From: Teredinibacter sp. KSP-S5-2
Lineage (GTDB): Bacteria; Pseudomonadota; Gammaproteobacteria; Pseudomonadales; Cellvibrionaceae
Direction: 5' to 3'
Length of the DNA stretch: 64,000 nt
Assembly: GCF_032773895.1 (NCBI RefSeq)
Contig: NZ_CP120416.1
Coordinates: 2,044,001-2,108,000 of the forward strand
This document shows positions 15,735-23,538 of this stretch, piece by piece. The notes below the pieces were generated by a model. That model was not told where the DNA came from. It saw only the letters and a program-made list of their open reading frames with translations, and ran no database searches. Position numbers and translations under genes: made by a program. The stretch's first letter is position 1, and every line of letters begins with the position of its first letter.

Positions 15735-17048
15735 ATGAAAAAGATGTTTTGTGCTCATCTTCTATTTCTTTGTGGTTTCTTTTTTGTTCATCAAGGTTAT
15801 ACGCAAAGCCTACAGAATCTATTTAATGCTTCTGGGGAAAACGTTACTTTAAATATTGGCTTTTTATCCGATGGTAGCTTGGATATACCGGATATTAGTA
15901 CCATTCCAGAGTTAGGATATTTAAAGGTATTAAAAAAAGAATACAGTCAGGACACGCAGATAATATATGGTTTTTTGAGTGATTTTAACGGTGAGGATCA
16001 CGGCGAGTACATCAACACTACGATCGGTGTGAACAAGAAAAATAAAAAAATTTCAGCACATTTCGAAGTTGGGGGAGAGCAGTACACTTTGACTTCTTCC
16101 GAATCTGGATACCAATTTATTCACAGGGCAAAACCAAAAGCACCTCTATTTGATCAGGAATTGCCAGTTGGGGAGGAGGTATATCGAAAGCAGGTTCTGC
16201 AGAAGCAAAAAGCAAGCAACGGGATTGTTGCTGAAACAGATGAGGAGGGCAATATTGTCATTGATGCGTTTATTGGTTTTTCCCAAGCAGCTGCAGATGC
16301 GGTGGGGGATGTTAATGCCGAGGCCACAATGTTGGTGGGTTCGGTGAATAGCGGTTTGATTAACTCGGGCGTTGAGGGAGTTCGGTTAAACCTCGTCGGT
16401 ACCGGGATTCATCCCGAAAACCCGGGTGTCGTGACTTCAGTTCTTAATGATGTCGAAATCTGGTTTTACGATGATATAAAACGTTTACAGCCGGATCTGG
16501 TTGCATCTGTTCAGTTTCCCACTGGAGTTCACGGTGAGGCGGGGGGATGGGCGTACGCGCCGGGTTATGTGCAAGTTGTTGGGCATATATGGCCAAATGC
16601 TTATCGTCACGAAGTCGGACATAGTGTCGGAGGTTCTCATTGTCACGAGGAAGGTGGGTCGAGTTGGCGATTTGGTTACGGATACGACGCTGGAAGTGGC
16701 GATAAAACTCATATGTGCGGTAACACTATAAACTACTATTCGAGTCCGGATGTTACTTTCAATGGCCGTGTTCTAGGCAGGCCGGATTCAGAAGATATGG
16801 CCCGTCTATGGCGCGAACGTGCCGCGGAAATGTCGATTCATCGAATAAGGTCTGATGGGGATGGTGCTTTAGTGAGTAGCTCATCATCAAGTTCATCCGG
16901 TAGCTCATCATCAAGTTCATCAAGCAGCAGCTCATCATCAGGTTCGAGCTCCTCTTCCGCTGGCTCTGGTGGGGGTAGTCTATTTTGGATAGTGCATCTG
17001 TTTCTATTATTAGTACTACTAAGAAATCTCACTCGTATTTTTGAGTAA
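15735..17048 (+). CDS. Secreted metzincin protease 3 with GlyGly-CTERM-like anchor
   Basis: A 437-residue precursor from ATG 15735 (the upstream GTG at 15720 would add five residues ahead of the signal peptide and is less likely). Signal peptide ends near 'GYTQS'. The zinc motif H292-E-V-G-H296-S-V-G-G-S-H302 and Met-turn 'THMCGN' are conserved with the two upstream paralogues. A Ser linker (about 380-408) leads to Gly-Gly-Gly-Ser, a hydrophobic helix and a weakly basic end, a GlyGly-CTERM-like signal, but with only two Arg and a trailing Phe-Glu, so less canonical than protease 1. Likely surface-anchored protease; substrate unknown. Confidence 0.87.
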   Translation: MKKMFCAHLLFLCGFFFVHQGYTQSLQNLFNASGENVTLNIGFLSDGSLDIPDISTIPELGYLKVLKKEYSQDTQIIYGFLSDFNGEDHGEYINTTIGVNKKNKKISAHFEVGGEQYTLTSSESGYQFIHRAKPKAPLFDQELPVGEEVYRKQVLQKQKASNGIVAETDEEGNIVIDAFIGFSQAAADAVGDVNAEATMLVGSVNSGLINSGVEGVRLNLVGTGIHPENPGVVTSVLNDVEIWFYDDIKRLQPDLVASVQFPTGVHGEAGGWAYAPGYVQVVGHIWPNAYRHEVGHSVGGSHCHEEGGSSWRFGYGYDAGSGDKTHMCGNTINYYSSPDVTFNGRVLGRPDSEDMARLWRERAAEMSIHRIRSDGDGALVSSSSSSSSGSSSSSSSSSSSSSGSSSSSAGSGGGSLFWIVHLFLLLVLLRNLTRIFE

Positions 17049-17461
17049 AAACCATTCTTTGGTCCACGGTTATTCTTGTCTGAAATGCGCTCTGCGTCTT
17101 TGAATGATTTATGTCTCGAATGCCTATTGATTGTAATTTAATTGCAATGTTGGTGGCTTGTGGATTTGTTTTTGAGCGCATTATTCGTGGTGTTATATTA
17201 TAACAATACTGATTCATTGCTTATATAAACTCTATTTAGTTCTCAAATAGGTCTTTTCCTTATCGTTTATTGCCACTTTTTTCGTAGTCGATCAATATTT
17301 GATGCTGTATAGTATCGCGCCGTTCGCCTGCGGGCCTTTGTCGCTGTTTATATTAGGCTCTGAAATTAAATAGCAGCTTTAGGACAAAAATGTTCTAAGC
17401 TTTATGTAATGGGCTCTTGCTTTTTGCTGAGTACTGAGAGTTTAAAACTAGGAAACTATTC
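17049..17461. other. Intergenic region before the diguanylate cyclase gene
   Basis: 413 bases without a credible gene or clear terminator. The minus-strand ORF 17029-17217 overlaps the end of protease 3 and looks spurious. The region presumably carries the promoter of the GGDEF gene. Confidence 0.5.
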
Positions 17462-18781
17462 GTGCGATTATCCCTACCTGATAAAAGTCTGATTTTCTTG
17501 TTGATGGTCACCATTGGCTTGATTACGTGGTATCAGAAAGGGATGGAACGGATAATGGCTATTGATTTAGCAACCCCTGAGTTCCCGATACATTTGATTG
17601 ATGACCGGGGTGTTGGTGGTAAAAGTGTCGCGACTTTTGAGACCACAGATAAAGGCCAGGTTTTGGCGTGTCAGTTAAGTAAAGAGTACCAATGGCCTTT
17701 CTGTGAGATTAGTGTCAAGTTAGCGGAAGATGATAACCCTGTTGATATTTCCAGATTTGACTTCATTCGTGTGCGAATGAAGGCCAGTGGCCCGGGTATT
17801 CAAAACGTTAAAACCTACTTGCTTAACTATGGCCTGGAGTACTCGCGTCCAGGTAATTCCAATACTCGAAAAATTAATCAGGTTCAGTACGATCCATCAA
17901 AAGAAAGTTATCCTCTGGATATTCCATTAAAAAGCTTTGCTGTTCCGCCCTGGTGGGTTAATGAGATGGGACTTTCTCCTTTGCAGGCTGCCCCAGAGTT
18001 GGATCGTGTTACACACTTACAAATTGCTACTGGTGATTATCGTTCTGAGGGTTACCACGAACTCCTTATCGAATCGATTGAGTTGCATGGGAAGTGGTTG
18101 AGCTATGGCCAAGTGGCTTCAATCATCATTATTATGTGGGTGGCTTTTGGTTTCCTCGTTTTAGTTGGCAATATTATCGCTGCTCAACGCTCCGTATCCA
18201 GCGAGAGAAAGACCAAGGAAGTATTACAGGATATTAACTCGGCCTTATCGATAGAAAAAATTGAACTGCAGGAACAGGCCAATAGAGACCATTTGACTGG
18301 TGCGCTTAATCGCATGGGATTGAGAAGTCATTTATTACACCTGATTGCACGTAATCATCGAGATAAGAGTCGCTTTTCTTTGATATTTATCGATATAGAT
18401 CATTTCAAAAATATTAACGACAGCTACGGTCATGACCTTGGTGACCAGGTTCTTCAAGACTTCGCTCAATTAGTCGAACAGAAAATTCGGGTTGAATACT
18501 TCTTCGGCCGCTGGGGTGGCGAAGAGTTTGTGCTGCTTTGTCCTGACACAAACCTTTCTCAAGCGAAAAAAGTGGCTGAGAATCTTCGTTTAATTATTCT
18601 TACCCATAAGTGGCCAGAAGGGTTGCAGCTTTCAGCGTCCTTTGGTGTGGCGGAAATTCAAAAAGCGGAAGACATTTCCAGCTTGATAAACCGTGCCGAT
18701 TCGGCGCTATACCTCGCTAAATCCCAAGGGCGAAACAGGGTTGTGGTGTCATCGGATACTCAACCTATCGAAGAAAGCTAG
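17462..18781 (+). CDS. Membrane diguanylate cyclase with periplasmic galactose-binding-like domain
   Basis: A 439-residue protein from GTG 17462. Membrane helix 1 (about 8-25), a periplasmic domain (about 30-212) and membrane helix 2 (about 215-240) precede a short coiled coil and a GGDEF domain. The active site G352-G-E-E-F356 is intact, as are 'DIDHFKNINDSYGHD' and 'ALYLAKSQGRN'. The RxxD inhibitory site expected five residues upstream is absent ('RVEYFFGRW'). The periplasmic domain ('FIRVRMKAS', 'HLQIATGD', 'LLIESIELHGKW') resembles the CBM11/CIA30 jelly-roll, so it may sense a carbohydrate or related ligand. It makes cyclic di-GMP; the neighbouring chitinase and proteases suggest a link to attachment on polysaccharide. 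Confidence 0.85.
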   Translation: MRLSLPDKSLIFLLMVTIGLITWYQKGMERIMAIDLATPEFPIHLIDDRGVGGKSVATFETTDKGQVLACQLSKEYQWPFCEISVKLAEDDNPVDISRFDFIRVRMKASGPGIQNVKTYLLNYGLEYSRPGNSNTRKINQVQYDPSKESYPLDIPLKSFAVPPWWVNEMGLSPLQAAPELDRVTHLQIATGDYRSEGYHELLIESIELHGKWLSYGQVASIIIIMWVAFGFLVLVGNIIAAQRSVSSERKTKEVLQDINSALSIEKIELQEQANRDHLTGALNRMGLRSHLLHLIARNHRDKSRFSLIFIDIDHFKNINDSYGHDLGDQVLQDFAQLVEQKIRVEYFFGRWGGEEFVLLCPDTNLSQAKKVAENLRLIILTHKWPEGLQLSASFGVAEIQKAEDISSLINRADSALYLAKSQGRNRVVVSSDTQPIEES

Positions 18782-19129
18782 AGTAGCTTATTTCTTATAG
18801 CTATTAGAAATTTACGAAATAGACTTAAATATTAATTTCTAATAATGCCGAATATGTGTCCAAATTCTCTTGATTAATCCGCTCGCACGCCGGCATTATA
18901 GCTACTGCCCGATGAGCCGGCCGCGATTTTACAGTCCAGATTACTCATCTTTGCCCAGTAAAACCTTTAATAATTTCAATAAGTTGGATGCTGGGTCTCG
19001 GAAGGTTCATTGAAAGCATTGTCTCGTCACAATTGTTCCGCGTCGGCGAGATCATCTTAAGCTGTCGACTTCCGTCAGCTATTGATGTTGCGAATAACCA
19101 TAATAAATCACTCATATGAGGTGGCAGTA
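18782..19129. other. Chitinase leader region with inverted repeats
   Basis: No gene is seen. A perfect 9-base inverted repeat ATAATGCCG/CGGCATTAT (18842-18850 and 18891-18899, 40-base spacer) and a 6-base one GATGAG/CTCATC (18912-18917, 18944-18949) suggest a structured transcript upstream of the chitinase. The known GEMM cyclic-di-GMP riboswitch core was looked for and not found. Confidence 0.4.
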
Positions 19130-20797
19130 ATGTTAAAGAAAGCAGTTGCGATTGCGCTTATTAGCGCAGGATATATGGCATCTGATGGCTATGCGGCAGT
19201 GGATTGTAGTGGTCTCCCTACGTGGGACGCATCTTCTGCATACGGTGGTGGTACGGCCGTTCAGCATAAAGGCAGCAAATACACAGCAGCCTGGTGGACT
19301 CAAGGTGCAGACCCAGAATTAAACTCAGGCCCATGGCAGCAATGGGTTTTTAATGATGTATGTAATGGCTCATCATCATCTTCCTCAAGTTCTTCCAGCT
19401 CAAGCTCATCAAGTTCATCTTCAAGCTCGAGCAGTTCATCTTCAAGCTCTTCATCTTCTTCCAGCTCAAGTTCGTCTTCCAGCAGCTCATCTAGCGGCGG
19501 TTGTTCAAGTGCTCAGGTGTATCAAGCTGGCGCTACCTATGCAAACGGTGATCAGGTATCTAATGTTGGTGGTGTTTACGAATGTCTAGTTGGTGGCTGG
19601 TGTTCAAGTGGTAATTCTGCATACGAACCCGGAGTAGGTTGGGCACAAGAATATGCCTGGAGTTATGTTGGTGCAGATAACTGCGGCAGCTCCAGTAGTT
19701 CTTCTTCAAGCAGCAGCTCTTCAAGTAGCTCAAGTTCTTCTTCCAGCAGCAGCTCTTCAAGTAGCTCAAGTTCATCTTCCAGTAGCTCAAGCTCATCCTC
19801 ATCAGGTGGCGGTAACGGTGTTATACCTAAGCACTCGCTAGTTGGTTACTGGCATAACTTTGTTAATCCAGCTGGCTGTCCAATGCGTTTGGCTGATATC
19901 TCGGATAAGTGGGATGTAATTGATATTGCGTTTGCTGATAACGATCCTACAAGTAACGGAACCGTACATTTCAATCTGTACTCAGGTGATATTCACAGCA
20001 CCTGTCCTGCTTTAGACCCAGAGCAGTTCAAGCAAGATATGCGTGCGTTACAAGCTCGTGGAAAAGTTTTTGTATTATCACTGGGTGGTGCTGAAGGTAC
20101 TATTACCTTGAATACTGCTGCTGATGAGGCAAACTTTGTAAGCAGCTTAACTAGTATCATTAATGAGTGGGGCTTCGACGGTCTTGATATCGACCTGGAA
20201 AGTGGTTCTCAGTTGGTGCATGGTTCTCAGATCCAGGCTCGATTGAAGACTTCGCTACGCACAATTGATGCTAACGTTGGTGGTATGGTTCTGACTATGG
20301 CTCCTGAGCATCCATATGTTCACGGTGGCATTATCGCGTACTCTGGAATCTGGGGTGCTTACCTGCCAATCATTGACGCTCTGCGTGATCAGTTAGACCT
20401 TCTTCATGTTCAGTTGTACAACAACGGCGGCCTGCAAACGCCATATCAACCCGGCCCATATGCAGCTGGCACCGTTGATATGATGGTTGCTTCTGCTCGT
20501 ATGTTGATAGAAGGTTTCGAGACTGCTGATGGAGGCTTCTTCCAAGGCTTGCGTCCTGATCAAGTAGCTCTTGGTCTGCCTTCTGGTCCTGCTTCTGCCG
20601 GTTCTGGTTTGGCAACAAACGCCAATATCATTAGCGCTCTTGATTGTATTACTGCGGGCACTGGTTGCGGTACGTTGACCGCAGGCGGAACCTATCCATC
20701 GTTTAACGGTGTGATGACATGGTCAATCAACTGGGATGCATATGATGGGTTTATTTTCTCTGGTCCAATTGGTGACAAGGTACACAGCTTGCCTTAA
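19130..20797 (+). CDS. Secreted GH18 chitinase with CBM5- and CBM73-like modules
   Basis: A 555-residue precursor. ATG 19130 is chosen over an upstream ATG at 19082 because it has a GAGGTGG ribosome site and gives a standard signal peptide (1-23, 'GYAAV'). Order: CBM5/12-like module (about 24-79; 'YTAAWWTQGADPELNSG'), Ser linker (81-122), CBM73-like module (about 125-185; 'GWCSSGNSAYEPGVG'), Ser linker (187-225), GH18 domain (about 233-555). The catalytic motif is D350-G-L-D353-I-D355-L-E357, with E357 the acid/base, and 'VFVLSLGG' marks the substrate-binding strand. It cleaves beta-1,4-GlcNAc bonds in chitin outside the cell. Similar in build to Cellvibrio japonicus chitin-active enzymes. 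Confidence 0.95.
   Translation: MLKKAVAIALISAGYMASDGYAAVDCSGLPTWDASSAYGGGTAVQHKGSKYTAAWWTQGADPELNSGPWQQWVFNDVCNGSSSSSSSSSSSSSSSSSSSSSSSSSSSSSSSSSSSSSSSSSSGGCSSAQVYQAGATYANGDQVSNVGGVYECLVGGWCSSGNSAYEPGVGWAQEYAWSYVGADNCGSSSSSSSSSSSSSSSSSSSSSSSSSSSSSSSSSSSSSSSGGGNGVIPKHSLVGYWHNFVNPAGCPMRLADISDKWDVIDIAFADNDPTSNGTVHFNLYSGDIHSTCPALDPEQFKQDMRALQARGKVFVLSLGGAEGTITLNTAADEANFVSSLTSIINEWGFDGLDIDLESGSQLVHGSQIQARLKTSLRTIDANVGGMVLTMAPEHPYVHGGIIAYSGIWGAYLPIIDALRDQLDLLHVQLYNNGGLQTPYQPGPYAAGTVDMMVASARMLIEGFETADGGFFQGLRPDQVALGLPSGPASAGSGLATNANIISALDCITAGTGCGTLTAGGTYPSFNGVMTWSINWDAYDGFIFSGPIGDKVHSLP
19370..19804 (+). repeat. Two poly-serine linker repeats in the chitinase gene
   Basis: About 42 Ser codons at 19370-19495 and about 39 at 19688-19804, separated by the CBM73-like module. 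The DNA within each is a patchwork of TCA/TCT/TCC/AGC/AGT, with short internal direct repeats such as the roughly 27-base unit repeated around 19697-19790. Confidence 0.85.
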
Positions 20798-20841
20798 TCG
20801 ACCGGAGTAAAATGGAAGGCATACGCTTTCAACTTAAATTT

Positions 20842-20877
20842 AAAAAAAGGGGGCATATGCCTCCTTTTTTTATTTTT
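20842..20877 (+). terminator. Intrinsic terminator after the chitinase
   Basis: A near-perfect 15-base inverted repeat (20842-20856 with 20857-20871; one G-T wobble) with a GGGGGCAT/ATGCCTCC core followed by seven T. It sits 45 bases after the chitinase stop. Confidence 0.88.
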
Positions 20878-20924
20878 CGAATACTCTAAAATTGATCAAT
20901 AATTATTGGATTATTCGACCTGCC

Positions 20925-21386
20925 ATGCTTTCAATTAAATATAAAGTTCCTCCTGTATTATCTTTTGCTTTATGTCTCTTCGCTCAAATTGTGATCGTTC
21001 GACCTCAGTCTGACTTTTCGATTGAGTTTTCCTTTAGAGATATATTTGCATTTGTGTTACTTGTTTCTTCTTTGGGTTTAGTTTTTTATTCTGCTCGGCT
21101 TTTCAAGCGAAATAAAACAACTGTAAACCCCATGCTGCCTGAAAATGCCAGTCAGTTAGTTGTCACGGGTGTATATGCCTATTCACGTAACCCCATGTAT
21201 TTGGCCATGCTGCTGGTTTTGGGGGCTTTTTCTGTGTGGTCTGGAAATTGGTTTTCTGCTGCCTTACTGCCGGTTTTTGTAGGCTGGATGAATTTTTCAC
21301 AGATTCCGTATGAGGAGCAGGCGTTAGAGAAAAAATTCGGCGAGGAGTATGTCAACTATAAGAAGAGGGTGCGTCGATGGATTTGA
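20925..21386 (+). CDS. Isoprenylcysteine carboxyl methyltransferase (ICMT/PEMT)-family membrane protein
   Basis: A 153-residue integral membrane protein from ATG 20925 (a TTG at 20892 is possible but lacks a ribosome site). Four or so membrane helices with 'LVVTGVYAYSRNPMYLAMLL' (first part) and a C-terminal 'EEQALEKKFGEEYVNYKKRVRRWI': the R-N-P-M-Y and E-E...Y..Y..RVRRW signatures are those of bacterial ICMT/PEMT-like methyltransferases, which use S-adenosylmethionine; substrates in bacteria are mostly unknown. It overlaps the next gene by 10 bases, so it belongs to an operon with the RegB/RegA-like pair. Confidence 0.85.
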   Translation: MLSIKYKVPPVLSFALCLFAQIVIVRPQSDFSIEFSFRDIFAFVLLVSSLGLVFYSARLFKRNKTTVNPMLPENASQLVVTGVYAYSRNPMYLAMLLVLGAFSVWSGNWFSAALLPVFVGWMNFSQIPYEEQALEKKFGEEYVNYKKRVRRWI

Positions 21387-22630
21387 TCTTTGGTCGAAGT
21401 ACCGATAAAAAAAGACAAAATGCGCTATTAAAGAAATTAGTCATTCTTAAAGGGTTGGTGCTTGCCATTAGTGGTTTGACTATCCTGTCTGTTATTTATT
21501 ACTTTGATATTAATTTGCCAGAAGTTAACGTTTGGCTCGCGTTTGGTGTGAACGGACTGTTGCTGATTGGTTGGGGCGTGCGTTTTAACTGGCGGTTTCC
21601 CCTTACAGATATTGAAGCTTTATGCCTATTGTTATCGGATGTGATATTTATTGGCTACCTGATTTTTATCGGGGGAGGCAGTAGTAACCCGTTTACCTCG
21701 TCAATTTTGGTGCCCATTGCTCTTGCCGCTGCGTTGTTACCCAAACGTTTCTCCATGAGTTTACTTGTGTTAGCAATCGCTGTTTACACTTATTGGGTGG
21801 TTACTGACTCGCATATTCATCATCGGGGCATGAATCTGGGTTCTTTCGAGTTACACTTGGTTGGTATGTGGTTTAACTTTGTCGCCAGTGCGGTGTTGCT
21901 ATATATCTTTATCTATTATGCTGCCGAATCGGTTCGAAAAGGGGAGAGAAAGCTTGCGGAAGCGAGAGAAAAGATTTTAAAAAACGAGCAGTTAATCGCG
22001 GTGGCAAATTTGACTGCGAGTACAGCGCACTCTCTGGGAACCCCGATTTCTACTCTGGCTATTCTTTCAGAAACCATGGGGCAGCAAGGTCAAGTATCTC
22101 CCGAGCAAATTGGCTTGCTTCAATCGCAGATTGGTGTGTGTAAAACACACTTGCAAAATCTAACGCGGCTGGCAGATGCTGCCGAACCTTTAACCAATGA
22201 GGTGAAGAGTGTTTCTGATTTCCGTGATCAGCTAAAAGAGTATTTTTCGCTTGTATTTCCTAATGCGCATATCGATTTCACCGTGAGTGGAATAGGCGAT
22301 AATCAAATACGTTTTGGTCAGTCGCTGAAACTTGCAATAGCAAACCTTATTGAAAACGCCTGTGATGCGGCACAACACTCTGTCAAGGTCAGCTTTAGCG
22401 TGGAAGAAAAACTGATCATAGAAATAACGGATGACGGTGAGGGTATAGCTTTGGACTCGATAGAGAATATTGGTAGACCTTTTATATCAAGTAAGCAAGG
22501 CGGGCTCGGCCTTGGTGTGTATTTGTCGAATTCTACAATCGAAAGCTTTGGTGGTAGTATAGTTATGTCTAACTTACCGAAAGGTGGGGCGCAAATCGTT
22601 GTTGAGTTACCGCTGATAAATTATGGTTAA
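21377..22630 (+). CDS. regB: RegB/PrrB-like redox sensor histidine kinase
   Basis: A 417-residue inner-membrane kinase with six membrane helices (about residues 22-185). The loop 'GGGSSNPF' near residue 110 matches the GGxxNPF quinone-binding box of RegB. The phosphorylated His lies in 'STAHSLGTPISTLAI' (RegB usually has AHELGTP). The ATPase domain has N-box 'LIENACDAA', G1 'DDGEGI' and G2 'GGLGLGVYLS'. RegB kinases sense quinone redox state and control respiration and energy metabolism. The redox-active Cys of the canonical RegB H-box linker is not clearly present. The gene overlaps the methyltransferase by 10 bases and the response regulator by 8. Confidence 0.9.
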   Translation: MDLIFGRSTDKKRQNALLKKLVILKGLVLAISGLTILSVIYYFDINLPEVNVWLAFGVNGLLLIGWGVRFNWRFPLTDIEALCLLLSDVIFIGYLIFIGGGSSNPFTSSILVPIALAAALLPKRFSMSLLVLAIAVYTYWVVTDSHIHHRGMNLGSFELHLVGMWFNFVASAVLLYIFIYYAAESVRKGERKLAEAREKILKNEQLIAVANLTASTAHSLGTPISTLAILSETMGQQGQVSPEQIGLLQSQIGVCKTHLQNLTRLADAAEPLTNEVKSVSDFRDQLKEYFSLVFPNAHIDFTVSGIGDNQIRFGQSLKLAIANLIENACDAAQHSVKVSFSVEEKLIIEITDDGEGIALDSIENIGRPFISSKQGGLGLGVYLSNSTIESFGGSIVMSNLPKGGAQIVVELPLINYG

Positions 22631-23153
22631 AAAGCTCTTATTAATTGAAGATGACCAAGCTCTGGGTACTGTAACCAAAGCTGGAATTGAGGCTCAGGGT
22701 ATGCTCGTATCTTGGGCAAGAGACTTGGATGGTGCCCGAGAGTGCTGTAGTGAGCAAAGGTTTGATTTTGCGGTGCTTGATTTAAAACTGGAAAATGAAG
22801 TGTCACTCCAGTTTATTCCGGAGCTGATCGGATTATTTCCAGAAATCAAAATACTGATGCTGACAGGTTACGCCAGTATCGCAACTGCAGTTGAAGCCGT
22901 AAAGCTGGGTGCCGTTAACTATTTACCGAAACCTGCCAATATCAGTGAAATTCTAGCTGCACTAAACGAAGGGGCGGACAGCACAACAGTTGAAATTGAA
23001 GACTCGGTAATGTCAACCAAGCGGTTAGAGTGGGAACATATTCAGCGTGTTCTCGCAAAGAATAATGGTAATGTTTCGGCTGCGGCAAGAGAGTTGAATA
23101 TGCACCGCCGCACCTTGCAACGCAAACTACAGAAGAAGCCCGTCAAAAAATAA
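22623..23153 (+). CDS. regA: RegA/PrrA-like response regulator
   Basis: A 176-residue protein. Receiver domain (5-120) with acidic pocket 'IEDDQ', phospho-acceptor Asp in 'FAVLDLKLE', conserved Thr/Ser in 'MLTGYAS' and Lys in 'YLPKPA'. A short linker is followed by a Fis-type helix-turn-helix (about 138-172, 'NNGNVSAAARELNMHRRTLQRKLQKKP' in outline), the standard RegA/PrrA/ActR layout. Partner of the overlapping kinase gene. No clear terminator is seen immediately downstream on this strand. Confidence 0.92.
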   Translation: MVKKLLLIEDDQALGTVTKAGIEAQGMLVSWARDLDGARECCSEQRFDFAVLDLKLENEVSLQFIPELIGLFPEIKILMLTGYASIATAVEAVKLGAVNYLPKPANISEILAALNEGADSTTVEIEDSVMSTKRLEWEHIQRVLAKNNGNVSAAARELNMHRRTLQRKLQKKPVKK

Positions 23154-23538
23154 TTTTCCTTTTCTTATTTGCTTCCAATATTTTTCTCTGTTGTTCAAAT
23201 GACCTGCGGCACTTTTGGTGTGAGCATTCAGCGTATTAAAGAATGCTTATTTTTATATTTCTAATTATTCAGGCTTGATAGTTTGCCTCGAGTAATGCTT
23301 GCTTTTCTCTTTGTTTTAGATCAAATTTTTGTAGCGTAACTTGCCAAGCGGAATAAAAATTGCGGTTTGTGGATGTAAAAAGGGAAAGAGTGAAATCGCG
23401 AAAAGTAGGCAAAAAAAAGACACTTTACGGGGATGTAAAGTGTCTAAAGTTCTACAAGAATCTACTAACTAACAAGTGAAAGTCTATACAAAAAATATGG
23501 TTTTGACTATGTGACATATTGTCGCAGAACGTGGGCTT
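23154..23538. other. Convergent intergenic region between regA and yejF
   Basis: 385 bases between convergent genes. It contains the terminator of the yej operon at 23411-23445; no gene is seen in the remainder. Confidence 0.6.
23411..23445 (-). terminator. Intrinsic terminator of the yej operon
   Basis: AGACACTTTAC (23418-23428) pairs perfectly with GTAAAGTGTCT (23435-23445) over a 6-base loop. The eight A on the left become a U-tract on the minus-strand transcript, so it terminates leftward transcription about 95 bases after the yejF stop. Confidence 0.85.

Noticed and set aside
18782-19129. Cyclic-di-GMP (GEMM) riboswitch before the chitinase
   Set aside because: The conserved core and tetraloop-receptor sequence of GEMM-I were not found, only generic inverted repeats.
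13172-19804. CRISPR or tandem repeat array in the Ser-rich stretches
   Set aside because: Repeats are in-frame Ser codons without regular spacers and belong to secreted-protein linkers.
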